Part shown: in pieces, positions 31,708 to 43,228 of the stretch
Numbering within the stretch: position 1 is the stretch's first letter
How the letters are laid out: each line of letters opens with the position of its first letter
From: Chalciporus piperatus
Lineage: Eukaryota > Basidiomycota > Agaricomycetes > Boletales > Boletaceae
Reading direction: 5' to 3'
Assembly (NCBI GenBank): GCA_038093975.1
Contig: JBBPTG010000043.1
Span: forward strand, 1 to 64,000
DNA length: 64,000 nucleotides
Program-made: the position numbers and the translations under genes
The notes under the pieces: model-generated
What the model was told of the DNA's origin: nothing
The model's database searches: none
The model's input: only the letters and a program-made list of their open reading frames with translations

Positions 31708-34183
31708 CTAGTGAGCGTATTCTTCGTCCGTCCTCCTCTGGTAAGCCTTGTCCACAGCCAGGCGTGCCGTTACCTTGTCCACCTCCTTTTGCCAGTCAGT
31801 CGACACGCAAAGATAGATTCCCATCGAGGCAGCCCAGATCATGGCAATGTTGAGACCCCACCATAAGCCGAACAAGCCAAAGTGCTGCCTGAATGTCAAG
31901 TACAGGCCGATAGGGAATCCAAGACAATAGTATGCACTGTCAAACACGTCCCGTCAACAAGTTGTCTGGAGTGCGCAGCGAATGGTTGACTTGCCTGATG
32001 TTGATCATCGCACCCAAGGTCTACGCTCGATCGATCAGTCGCTGGGTCATCAGATTATCGCACAGAGAATGACGTACCTGCTTGCCTCGGGCCCGCAATA
32101 TCCCTGAGATCACCGCACCGCTGTCGTCGCAGACTTGCACGAGCGCCACCAAAGGCAAAACCGCAGCAACAAGTGTGACAACCTCTGAGGTAGACCTTAT
32201 TAACCATCGTGATGGGATACCCGAAAGAACGATCGCGTACCAATGTCGCTGTTAAACATATATCCCCATGTCTTGCGGAACGTCAGGAGTATGCCGCTAC
32301 GAGACGTCAGTCACAGGAAGCCCAAGGCACAGTTCACGGACCTCAAAAACAGCGCGAGAGTGATGGAAAGCAAGATAGCAGCATTCGCGGCGACACCCGC
32401 ACGTTTCGCGTTCTTCTCCCCGAGGAGATTGCCGATTCTTTGGGACGTGGTAAGCCAGGGGGCTGGCCACGGGAAAACAGAGATCACCAACCGAACGGAC
32501 GCTGCAACTCCCAGAGCATACGGCGCTTGGAAAGTACAAGACGTTGTCGACAGGAGCACGGATTGCGTCGCCAGAGATATGGGTCCGAGGCTGGAAGATC
32601 GTCGTTCAGTCGCGTCACAAGTGTGTTCGCTTCTATCACTAGCGGTATCAAAGAACTCACAAGCTAGCGGCAACTAGGAGTGTTTCATGTGAGTCCGATT
32701 AACTTTGGTGACACGAAAATGTCACGTACGTCCAATAAGCTCCCAGGACCACCATTCCGAAGCAACTTGACCTGTGTTCCGGCGCTCAGCTGATCGAGGT
32801 ATGACAGGATATGTCATCGGCACTTACCGACACTACCCACGCTCAACTGCACTAACAAACCCAGGGAGGTGAAACACCGCGTTGAAATCGGATGCCAGGC
32901 TGTCCTTTCTACGAAGAACAAACCGTAGATAATGGATAAGATTGAGATAAGATTGTAGGAGATGGAAGTAGCAATTGGAGCCCCGATGAAACCAAGACGC
33001 GTGGAATCAGGTCCCCACACTAAAACCTCTCGTCAAGACACCGCCACACAAAGAACAAGTCGGAGGGGTGCTCACCAAAGAGATAATTCAAGAGAATGTT
33101 GATAGGTGCGACACATACAATGATACGTGCAGGTGCAGCAAACAAACCTTGAAGGCGACGTTAGGATACTCGTGCAGAACGAAAGAGTTTCGCTGTTACC
33201 TTGAGCTTGGAAATAGCGTCTAAATGCTCCGATTAACTTGATGGCAGATGAGAAGGCACCGAATCCTTACCTAGAAACGCAATTGAAGGAATAGGCTGGC
33301 AGACTAAACGAAGCCCACTTCAGATAGAGGCCTGCAAGTCTCGCGACCTCGGGATCTTGTCTCAACATCAAAAGTAGGTTCTCGCCATTCATCCAGATCA
33401 CATAAATGGGCTGACAATAACACATAACTATGGCACTCTAGGCTGCGAAGAAAACACTCACGATCAACACCAGAAGCTGAAGAACAACTGTCATAAAAAG
33501 TAAGCGCCACACCCCAATTCAAAGCAAAGCTCCGCACGTACTCATACGTTGGGTCCATAAACCGACCAGCTTTGGCTCGCCAGACGTCCACGCACTTGGC
33601 AAAACAGTATCCAAGGCACTTGCCATACCTTGAATGATACTGAGACCGCTGACATTGGCTGTCATGAAGCCAATACTAGCGGCAGCGAGCGCGATCGTTG
33701 AAATATGTCCAATGGAAATCACCGAAGTCATGATAATACTATGCTCGAACACGTGCGTACTGTAGCATCCTGCTTGAGCAGAAGTGCGCACTGAGAAGCA
33801 GAGGATACCAACCCAAATACAGGAAGCGAGTACTTGAACAGGATTCGGGCTTCTTCCCAGAGCAGCGATAGGGCACTGTTGTTTCCACACGAGTCGCTTT
33901 TGGGATGTTCTTCGATCCGAGGTATGGGAGGCGCGAGCAAAGGCGTGGTCTCAGAAGGAGATGCCTCTACAGAAGAGATCTTCGCATGGTCAGGAACGGA
34001 AGAGGAGGTGAAGAAGTCTTTTTTCATTGACGCGATGGATTCACTGGGAGTCCGCGGTTCATCCTCAATATCAGGGATGAATTCCTCAGCTGGCTGTCGG
34101 TCATCGCGCTCGCTGGCAAAGTGTGCTAGAATGGCATAGTCTTGAGGGAGAGATGAAGGCGTGCTGGCAGAGAGATGTGCCAT
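31708..34183 (-). CDS. MATE-family efflux transporter, upstream tandem copy
   Basis: The ATG at 34183 (MAHLSASTPSSLPQDYAILA) opens an acidic cytosolic N-terminus of about 125 residues. Many short exons follow, encoding a 12-helix multidrug and toxic-compound extrusion protein. Recognisable blocks are SVISIGHISTIALAAASIGF, NVSGLSIIQGMASALDTVLP, SAWTSGEPKLVGLWTQR, ISILSIIYGLFF, and near the end LGFPIGLYLTF with GLFGLWWGLNIAMIWAAS. It stops at 31708 after a basic/acidic tail. Fungal MATE proteins sit in plasma or vacuolar membrane and export small cations or toxins in exchange for H+ or Na+ (yeast Erc1 is a relative). The next gene is a close paralogue in the same orientation, so the pair arose by tandem duplication. 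Confidence 0.9.
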
Positions 34184-34849
34184 CGAACGAAGACGACTTC
34201 ACCCACAGCGCAAGCGACAACAGCACACGATGAGTGGCCCGGGGTTGGGAAAGAGGACGAGGGCGGGTTGGACAATGAACGACTCATGACCGTCGATTTG
34301 ACCAAAGATAAACCTTTGAAAAAACGTAATTCGGGTGCACACACCTCCTTGCAGTGCCGCGGTTCAGAAGCTGGATCAGGTAACTGTCAGGCAGATAGTC
34401 GGCCCACGGCACGGTGCCAGCTCTTCTGGCTTTGTGATTTGTCCATGTATGATACGCTGTGATACATTGGTTGTGGTGTTGACGGTGTAATTCGAGCGCC
34501 ACGCGAGACGTCACTGGGCTAATTGAATTCTTCTCTTCCAACAGCAATTTGCACATTGTTGCGCTCTTTTCGCTATCTTGTCGAAACCAGTAGTAGTGGG
34601 CGATTGTGAGCGACCTTGAGCGACTCCATCATATGTAAGCTATAAGTGTCCCGGGCCCCAGGTGGAAGTCGATGAACGTGCCTTGCGTTCCTGCGCGGTA
34701 GTGGCATCGTTACCACATGCGTTATGACAACCATCCCATCTTGGAAGACTCGGGTGGGGTACTGTAGCGTCTACAATTGAAGTAACATCTCTTATCTATA
34801 GGAGGTAGAATCACTTCTGCGCGGGCGAGTTCTCCCAATCGGAGTTGCA
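34184..34849. other. spacer between the tandem MATE genes
   Basis: This 666-bp stretch contains the promoter of the MATE gene starting at 34183 and the 3' flank of the one ending at 34850. No gene, repeat or clear motif is seen. Confidence 0.4.
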
Positions 34850-37176
34850 TTAATTGACAATACCCTCTTCGTCTTCTAGCTGTCCAGGTTCTGCCTTATC
34901 CATCGCTAGTCGGGCGAGTACATTCCTCACTTCCTCTTTCCAATCCGTTCGGATACATAGGTATGCACCTGCAGCCGATGCGAAAAAGGTCCCTGCAGTG
35001 ATGCCCCACCATAGCCCAGCAAGGCCCAAGTTTTGCTTGAACGCGAGGAAGAACCCAACCGGGAGGCCGATCAAGTAATAACCGCTACGACGGGGATAAT
35101 ACGTGAGATGAGTCAACGATCTCGAAACTGACACGTCAAACGGCAGCTCACCTGACATTAAGCGCTGCGCCCAACATCTGTGAAGTTATCGACGTAAGTT
35201 CGCGAGTGGTGAATACAAGGCAAGTCTCGCACCTGCTTTCCACGAGCTCTTAATATTCCCGCAGTAATGCCATTCGTGAAATCGACGAACTCCACGAGGC
35301 TGAGTAGTGGTAGCACCGTTGCTACGAGCGCGACAACCTCTGGGAGGACATGTAAGTGGGTGTGTTTTCCACGAGATTGACAGGTAATACCAGGGTCGCT
35401 GTTGAAAAGATAGGCCCACGAATGGCGGAACGTAAAGATAACAACGCTGTTTGTCGGGATTCGATCAGAAAGGATGCCGCAGACCAGTAGTAACGGATCG
35501 ATATTAATTACCTAAACAATGCAGCGAGAGCGAGGCCGAGCACAAGAGATACGTTCGCGGCCGTGCCTGCCCGTTTATAATTCATTTCACCCAGTAGGTT
35601 TCCAATTCTGTAAGAAGACGAGTCGGGATGGGTACCCATCTCCAGATACAGAAACACGTACCGCACGGAGGTTGCGATGCCCAGAGAGAACGGGGCTTGG
35701 AAGGCAGTGGCGACAGTGGACAGGAGAATAGATTGTGATGCCAAAGGTACGGGTCCAAGGCTAAGCAACAGAGCTGAGCGAATGCCGGGATGGTGTTAAT
35801 ACTCGAAACTTACAAACTGGCGGCCACTGAGAAGAAAGGAGCATCAGGATCAACTTCACAACTCAAGAGGTATCCACGTACGTCCAACGAGCTCCCAAGA
35901 CCACCACTCTGAGACAACTTGACCTTGAGGTACCATGAGCTAAAGAAGGCAAGAGATTATACCACCTCACATACCGATGCTTCCTAGGCTCAGCATTCCG
36001 AGGTACCATAGAGATGTGAAAGCTTTGGAAGACAGTGGATGCCAAGCCTTCCTGTCCACAAAGAATACACCATAAGTCACAATCGAGATGGCTATCAGGT
36101 TGTAAGAAATTGCAGTGGCAATCGGTGCGCCGATGAAACCAAGTCGTACTGGAGCAGGTCCCCAAACTGGAACGGGTTAGTTCGTGCACCCGACGGTTCG
36201 CGCGCGCATACCAAGAAGATAATTCAAAGTGATATTGATGGGTGCGACGGCCATTATAATGCGTGTAGGCACCGTGAACAGTCCTTAAATTCATGAAACA
36301 GTTCAATTCTCAGAGATATTATACCAGTGACCGCGGACTCACCTTGTGCCTGGAAATATCGTCTTTGTGGCATTTTCACTTTCGGTGAGTCATAAGGGAA
36401 CAACTGAGAGATTGCGCACCTGGCAATACAGCCTACAGCATACGCTGGCAATCCCAGGGATGACCACCTTAAGTAGACAGATGCAAGTCTAGCGACCTCT
36501 GGATCCTGCCTAAGAAAGAGTAGCAACGGCTCGCCGTTGAACCAAACAAAATAGATGGGCTAGCAGAAGAAATGAAACGTAGGATAAGTGAACCATCAAA
36601 AGCTCTTACGATCAAGCATGCACTAGTTAGAACCACTGCCCAGTCAACAATGTCAGTTTGGATTAGAAAGATAATAATCCAGATGACGCACACATTCGTT
36701 GGGTCCAGAGGCCAACGAGTTCTGGCTTGTCGGAGGTCCACGCACTAGGCAGGACAGTATCCAAAGTGCTGGCCAGACCCTGAATGATGCTAAAACCTGT
36801 GACATTGACGGTCATGAAACCGATCGTCGCTGCAGCTAGCGCAATTGTCGAAAGATGACCGATAGATATAACAGAAGCAAGTATCATGCTATATTCCAGA
36901 ATTTGTGTTCTGAAGAGCTGGAGGATAAGTACACTCGTCGTGAAGGGGAGATGAAACTAAAACAGACCCGAATACAGGTAGGGCATAACGGGCAAGCGTA
37001 AGACATTCCTCCCAGACCATTTGTGATGGTTTGGTGGTATCTTCCACCCAATCGCCTTCAGCGACGGATGCGCTGGCAGGTGAAAGCAAGGGTGTATGTT
37101 CGGTGATCTGCATATTAGGCTGCAGGTATGAAGTATCTATAACTGGCCCATGTCCAGACACGCCGTCAAATGCCAT
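34850..37176 (-). CDS. MATE-family efflux transporter, second tandem copy
   Basis: The paralogue of the neighbouring gene has the same exon order and near-identical blocks: SVISIGHLSTIALAAATIGF, SIIQGLASTLDTVLPSAW, TSDKPELVGLWTQRM, then late GYYLIGLPVGFFLAF and LGLAGLWWGITAGTFFASA, with stop at 34850. The start is chosen at ATG 37176 (MAFDGVSGHGPVID). The same frame is open up to 37449, but that extension is unlike the paralogue and lies in the spacer shared with the divergent exonuclease gene. Both proteins share a TPLL(A/S)P patch and a EE(A/C)-type cytosolic helix just before helix 1. Substrate is unknown. Confidence 0.88.
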
Positions 37177-37662
37177 TCCAGTGAGAGGTTCGGGTATCGC
37201 AGTCGGACAAGATTCCAAAGTTGAAAATTTGTGGGTATAGTGTTGAGGTAGTCTGGAAAAAAAGGGAACGTATACTCTTGCCGACTTCCAAGCCGTTGAG
37301 CGCTGGAAGTCTGGGACAAATGACTTGAGATGTTGATTCAAAAGAGCGTGCCCCCCTGTGCGGACCCGTTGAGCAATCTCGTGAGAATCGAATCTCCAAG
37401 TCCATACCAAATCTAAGCGCTCTGATGAGTCTGATCTAGTCAGAATCACCTTGCTTCGAGAACGCTAACTGGCCACGGTATAGTGGAAGTTCAAAGAAGA
37501 GTCCCATCAATACCGCATGTCGGGCCGCCGGATAAATTAAAACCCGGCACGAACACCATCACGTGATACGCGTTGAATTGGTGGTTCGCGTTCAGAGAAT
37601 TCGAGCTGAGGAACATCAAGACTGTTTCAGGCCGTTTAGAGACGCGTACGAAACTGCGAACA
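37177..37662. promoter_or_regulatory. divergent promoter between MATE and exonuclease genes
   Basis: A spacer of about 486 bp separates divergent starts (37176 minus, 37663 plus). It is shorter if the MATE gene begins at the alternative codon at 37449. No TATA box stands out. Confidence 0.4.
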
Positions 37663-39596
37663 ATGAGCACGGCCGACGACGACAGCTCTGAGTGGTCCAT
37701 AGAAATTTTCGACGGAAACTGCGCGCCTTGCAAAACTACAAAGCCGGTCAAACAAACACCTCCGACAAGCACCACGACCGACTCGAACCCGACGTCCAGA
37801 CAGTACGTTCCGCAATGAACGTTCTTCGCCAGCAGTTTTTCAACCAAGTGTCGTGTCCACACAGAATCCATCCCTTCTTCTTAAAGGATTTCTCGACAAA
37901 GGCCGGAGTCTCCGAAAGGAAAGAAGCCAACCCAGCTGGCCAAGCGGTGAAGCACAAACGGTCAAAGTATATCCTCCAATCATCGGGGAATGTTACCTCA
38001 ACATCCTCGGAAGTTCCACCTACATCACGGAAGTCGATAAAGGGAAGCCGTCATGCCAGCGCGCTGGCTTCCCAGTGAGTTCTTTGCTTTCGAAAAATGA
38101 GCCAGGACCTGACTTCTCTCCGCTTGACAGTGATCTTCCCGTAGTACACGCACAACCTCCGAAGCTTCGGAAGACACGAGATAAACCACGTGATGCCGAG
38201 ACTCGTTGGGCCCCACAAATCCGAAGGGATACACCAAGTTCAAGCTCATCATTACCAGCCAGCTCAACTACCCTCAAGAACGATGAACAATTGTCCCTTC
38301 CGATCTACAATTTCATGGACTATGAGAGTCCCCCCGCGGTAGTGTATACCCGAAGCGAAAATGAGGCAAACGAACTCGTACAAACTTTGAGAGGGTAAGC
38401 TAGCAGTGATACATAGCTATCGCCCCCACACTGAAATTTTGCAGCCCTCTTGGCTTCGACCTCGAATGGCGAGTCATGTGGCAGCCGGGTGCGCAAGAGA
38501 GACGAGCAGCCCTGGTGCAGCTGTGCGACCGTCACACTATCTTGCTTATACAAGTCAGTAGCATGAAAAGTAAGACCCCCGGATCTTCCTGCTCTGCTGT
38601 ATGTTAAGTTTATCTTCTGACAGGGTTTCCCAAGAAAGTCCTTGTGAGTGGTTGCGCTCCCTTCCCGTTTACATGGCTTGACATATACACAGGATGTCAT
38701 AGAATCCCCAAACATCGTGAAAACAGGTGCCAACATCCTCAGTAAGTCTCTTGGACTTCAAACCTGATGACATGCTGACACTCTTCTTTCGCTCAGACGA
38801 TGGTGAAAAACTATATCGAGACTTTGGGATTCGTGCAAAGGGTCTCGTGGAGCTCGGAGCTTTTGCAACCAAAGCTGACGACAAGTTCAGCACTGTCTAC
38901 GACCGCGAGATTGTCAGCCTTGCGAAGATGGTGGCCATGTATCTCGAGAAGACGTTGACCAAGGGCAAGGTACGCACCTCAAACTGGGAGGCCCATCTCA
39001 CTCCCAAGATGGTCGAATGTGAGTTACTCCCATCCCCTGACTCGCATGTGGTCGTAACACTTTCCTGTCTTGGCTACATTTAGATGCCGCCAACGACTGT
39101 CACTGTGCGCTCATGGTGTACCATAGATTGCACGACATTGCAACTCAAGATGGGAAGAACCTGAATGTGGCAGCATATTCATGTCAAGTCGAGCCGCGCT
39201 CACTCAAGCTCAAAGACGTGACGCCCAGTCTTCCACAAACCCAGATCGCGCAACCCCCTTCGGCACCGCTACCCGATTACTGTATACCCGAACCTCTTCG
39301 ACCACAATGGCTACGCTCATATAAACTATGGCATGTAGACCAGATGTCTCTTCAAGAGATGTGTATGAAGCTAAGGACGGCTGGGAGAGTCGAGCCACTG
39401 AAAGAGAGCACAGTCATGTGAGTCGGGTATCCTCGGAGAATGGTGTCGGACTGACTGTGGTCTCAGCTCTTACATCATGGGTGCCTTGCAGGCGGACCCC
39501 AAGTTACCGTTCGATATGAGACGATTGAAGGAACTCGTTCGCATGGAGGCAAGCAGCTGGCAACGACATCGACAGTGGATCGCGTCGAGAGAGTGA
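37663..39596 (+). CDS. Werner-type 3'-5' exonuclease with C-terminal helicase-like HTH domain
   Basis: ATG at 37663, stop at 39596, about eight short exons. The first 200 residues are Ser/Pro/Thr-rich. The DEDDy exonuclease core begins near 38440: LGFDLEWRVMWQPGAQER holds the DxE pair, GANILNDGEKLYRDFGI the second Asp (across an intron), and YAANDCHCALMVYHRL the YxxxD third motif. This layout matches WRN exonuclease-like proteins. The C-terminus, PLRPQWLRSYKLWHVDQMSL through VISYIMGALQADPKL, resembles the HTH_40 domain at the end of RecQ/WRN helicases, but no helicase lies between. It probably trims DNA 3' ends in the nucleus. The frame junction at the first intron (about 37808-37852) is uncertain. 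Confidence 0.82.
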
Positions 39597-39998
39597 AGGT
39601 TTCATTTGTATCTATAGACGTACTGTATTTCTCCTTTTTGTGCATATACCATCCCATCTCGGTGTTACTATTATTGAATCCAGCTTTCATGTCAATGTTG
39701 TTCGATGACCTCTTTCTCAAAAACGAGTTCCTGGTGTAGATTTGGACACCCAGTTCAGTAACTCACAAAACTAGTTATAATTGCGGTCCTTTCAGCTGCG
39801 TTGGTCGAAACGCCTCTTTATGACCTCGGATCAACCTCGGATGATGCACCAATCAATCAAGCCCATGTACTGCATCCGGAACCACTGACAGGGGTGGTAA
39901 GTTTTTTGGACCTGGCAAACAACCCATACTCCTTAGTATCCTATACCTCCAGGGCTATCCCGGCGAGAGTTATGTGTTAGGAGGGAGTCGACTATATC
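39597..39998. other. spacer before the P450 gene
   Basis: 402 bp between co-directional genes, holding the P450 promoter. No motif or repeat is evident. Confidence 0.4.
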
Positions 39999-42101
39999 AT
40001 GGCTGTAGTCGTAGTCCTTTCAAGTCTCCTGGTGGGTGTAGCCTTGATATGGAGTTTCGTCGCTAAACCACACGTAAGTCAAAGTCACTACCGCCCTGCC
40101 AGTGGTCAAAAGTTTCGTTACTGATGCGCCCCGCAGAATGCCATAGCTGTCGCAGGGATATCTGACCCCATCCTTTCGTACATCACATGCATAAAATTCC
40201 TTGCTCGCGCCCCGAACTTCATTGAAGATGCATACCAGCGCGTCAGTCAACCATAAATTTCATATGACCTTGTCTTTTCAGACTGACCAGGTCCGCGCAG
40301 CTACGATCCAGTACCGGAATGTTTCAATTCCGTGTCATGAACGATTGGCGCGTGATCGTGCACGATAAGCAAGCCATGTCCGAGGTCTTCGATTCCGAGA
40401 AACTTCTGTTCATCCCAGGGGTCTGCGACGTGAGTTACCCGACTTTTCTGGTGCTTGATTTCGTTCTCAATCAAATCCTGTTTGGCGGGTTTTCAGCTGT
40501 ACCAGTTTGGCTATACTGTGCACCCATCCCTCAGTCGAAATGCGGAAATCTATCGTCCGTATCTAAGATACATTCTCGCTAACCTCGACAATTTCCTCCC
40601 GGATATGTTGAAAGAAATCGAGTTGACGTTCGAAAGCAAGCTTTCGGTGAACGATGGTATGTATCTCTCGTCTATCTACGTTTAATGCCATGTATACTCA
40701 GACTTAAACCAGGTCGATTCAATGTTCCGAAAGTCATGACAGAGGCAGTGTTCAGAGCACTGAATGTCATGCTAGTGGGATCTCATCTCAGTTGGTTTCG
40801 CTTCGTTTTAGGTCGCATAGTGCTGTCGACTGACGTTTCCGCATTACGCTCCAGCCAGGAACCCAGAATTCGAAAAGGAGATGCTCGGTGCTGTTCAAGG
40901 GATCCTCGGAACGGGATTGGTGCTCAAGCTAAGTCCTCGGTTCGTTAGACCGTAAGCGCATTTCCCGGTATCCCTCACAAAGAGACTGAGCGTCCGACTG
41001 GTGACAAGACTTTTGCACAAGTTCTTGTGTTTGTTCATGCCTACCACTGCAAAGTCCCACAAGATGATGCTCGATGAGATCCAACGGCGAAAGCACGAAG
41101 TCGGCCAAGGATTAGGGGAATGGGATTCTTGTGGGGTATTTTGTTTTCTCTCGTTTTTGCGTGGCAAACTAAGACTCACGAACAAATAGATTGACGTCCT
41201 CTCTCAGTTCGCACGGGACAATAGACTTACAGATGACGAAAACATGATGGCCATTCACTTCATCATCCTCAACCTTGCAGGAACATTCAGTACCATCCTG
41301 GTTGGTCCGCAGGTCCTTCATCACTTATGCACTATAGTTGTCTTACATCCTGTCATAGACGGCGACACAGGTTATATTCGACCTGATGCAACAAGAAGGC
41401 TGTCTGTCCCGCATCAGGGAAGAGCTAGAAGCTGCCATCAACCACGATTCCAAGGACCAAGGCGAGCTCACCCCAGAAGTGCTCGCATCATGTACCTACC
41501 TCGACGCGTTCCTCAAAGAAAGTATGCGACTATGCAATCTTGGAGTCCGTGCGTACCTGTTCCCCTGTGTCTTTTTCCTCCGTTCCGGATTTGGCCCCTG
41601 ATATGTTCGATGATCAGTTCACATCACCCGCATAGCAACCAAAGAGTTTACCTTCTCCAACGGTGTGAGGCTCACTCCTGGGACCACAGTGTCCATTCCG
41701 ACGGGCTGGACCCACCACAACGCCGCGGTATACCCTGACCCATACACGTTCGACCCGTCGCGATTCATGTCGGAAGATCAAAGTCAGGCAGATCCGGCAA
41801 ACTTGAACCCGGACTACCTATTCTTCGGGTATGGAAAACGCGCCTGGTAAGCATGGGCTCGTTTCCATCCATCGTGATGATCCTCGGGCATGAGTTAACT
41901 GTGAATCTCTTACTTATCAGCCCGGGGAGAAATCTCGCCATTCGCACCATCAAGAGCATCGTGGCACATCTCGTGCTCAATTATGATATCGCGTGGGTGC
42001 AGCCGGGCTTCGAACCAAAGGCTGCCTGGATGATGTATTACCGAGTCCCGGATCTCAAGGCAGAGATTGTGATTTCGAAACGCACACAAAGAGAGGTGTG
42101 A
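39999..42101 (+). CDS. cytochrome P450 monooxygenase
   Basis: The ATG at 39999 starts an N-terminal membrane anchor (MAVVVVLSSLLVGVALIWSF). About ten exons follow. Family marks are the I-helix FIILNLAGTFSTI, the K-helix ExxR in LKESMRL, the PERF-like FDPSRFMSE, and the heme loop FGYGKRACPGRNLA, whose Cys ligand codon is assembled across the last intron (41848 to about 41921). Other blocks are MFQFRVMNDWRVIVHDKQAM and SIPTGWTHHNAAVYPDPYTF. It resembles fungal ent-kaurene-oxidase-like and related P450s. It is ER-bound and uses NADPH-P450 reductase. The substrate cannot be inferred, and no other secondary-metabolism gene adjoins it. Confidence 0.93.
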
Positions 42102-42183
42102 GCCTGGCCCTGCACGAACTCTTATAGGTCATAACTCTACCTGTAGACTGGCATACTCGAGGTTGTAAATTCCGACTGCTGAC

Positions 42184-42217
42184 AGGCCCCCGGATAATCC
42201 CTATGTAACCTGGGTCC
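42184..42217. repeat. left terminal inverted repeat, 34 bp
   Basis: Exact inverse complement of 43195-43228; identity ends sharply at 42218/43194. Confidence 0.95.
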
Positions 42218-42438
42218 AAAAAGTTCGCTCCATGTCCGGACAAAACCCATCAAAAATTGGCTGATTATGTCCGGATTGGACCTGGGTCCCCCCTCCGGGG
42301 TGCGCAGTTTTGTCTGGACTGGGATCTGGGTCTATTTTTTTTTTCTGAGGGGCTCGTTTTTGTCTGGACAAGGCTCTGGGTCCATTTTTCCCCAGAGGTC
42401 ATATCTACACTGCGAGCTTTGTATTCGACATATCCTAA

Positions 42439-43028
42439 TCAATCCTCGTCCTCCGAACGACCCATTTTCGCTCGTTTTCGGAAAAGCTGTCCGGCCTTCA
42501 TGATGTTGAGCTCTGCAGCTTGTAAGGTCCGAAATGACTCATAGGCAGACTCTGAAAGCCCAATCATACCCGATTTGTTTGCTCTGGGATGGTCGTGGCC
42601 AGGTAAGACACAGAGGAATGCTGTCGAGGGAAGAATTGCGAACTTGTGACAATGAAACTGGGCCGTGGCATCGGTATATGGCGTGAACTGGTTGCGGAAA
42701 TGCTGTTGGAAGACTTCCACACCGACAAATGAAATTGCGGCTACTTGATCCACAGTCTCGACAGCGGCATGCATTCCGTTTTTAGTATGATAGACACTTC
42801 ATATGCGCGCCTCTGGTAGTTTGGGGTCGGTGAGATCACCTGTAGCGTCCATAGGGATATGTGAGAGGTATGAAATTGTGTAATTTGAAAGCGAAGCAAC
42901 AAGATCGAGCTCAGTGTGTCTCTGTAATGAGGCAAAATAATGTCACTGACCTGGATCGAACCATAATCTACATGTACACTATCATCGGCCTCTTCCGCTA
43001 AGCTATCAGGTTGGTGAAAATATTTCAC
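42439..43028 (-). pseudogene. transposon-borne unknown gene, frameshifted
   Basis: The upper part (43028-42741) reads PDSLAEEADDSVHVDYGSIQ, then LLLRFQITQFHTSHISLWTL and SPTPNYQRRAYEVSIILK. At about 42775 the frame must shift by one base to continue GMHAAVETVDQVAAISFVGV, then DATAQFHCHKFAILPSTAFL, VLPGHDHPRANKSGMIGLSE and AGQLFRKRAKMGRSEDED to a stop at 42439. The two parts read like one compact protein of about 195 residues that recalls basidiomycete proteins of unknown function, so a +1 frameshift or a tiny unnoticed intron interrupts it. There is no ATG at 43028 (GTG), so a 5' exon is missing or lies further up. No transposase or nuclease motif is visible. Confidence 0.5.
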
Positions 43029-43194
43029 CTCATACCCCCATGTCCGGACTTGGATCAGGGTAACACACGAACTCCACGCCCGCGTCCGGACACTTGCACC
43101 TGGCCCACTCCCGTTTTTGGCCTCAATCTGTCCGGACTTTGGGCCTCCTGGACCTGGGTGAACAGCCTCAAAAGGCCAAAATCTGTCCGGATCC

Positions 43195-43228
43195 GGACCC
43201 AGGTTACATAGGGATTATCCGGGGGCCT
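43195..43228. repeat. right terminal inverted repeat, 34 bp
   Basis: Exact inverse complement of 42184-42217. Confidence 0.95.

Larger units (their letters stand above)
42184..43228. mobile_element. 1.04-kb DNA transposon with perfect 34-bp inverted repeats, carrying a gene
   Basis: Bases 42184-42217 and 43195-43228 are exact inverse complements over 34 bp (AGGCCCCCGGATAATCCC... to the end). Subterminal DNA on both sides is packed with TGTCCGGA/TGTCTGGAC and GACCTGGGT words, in mirrored order. No target duplication can be read with confidence. The element lies 82 bp behind the P450 stop codon. Its body encodes a minus-strand protein (42439-43028) rather than a transposase, so it is a non-autonomous element with a cargo gene. 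Confidence 0.88.
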
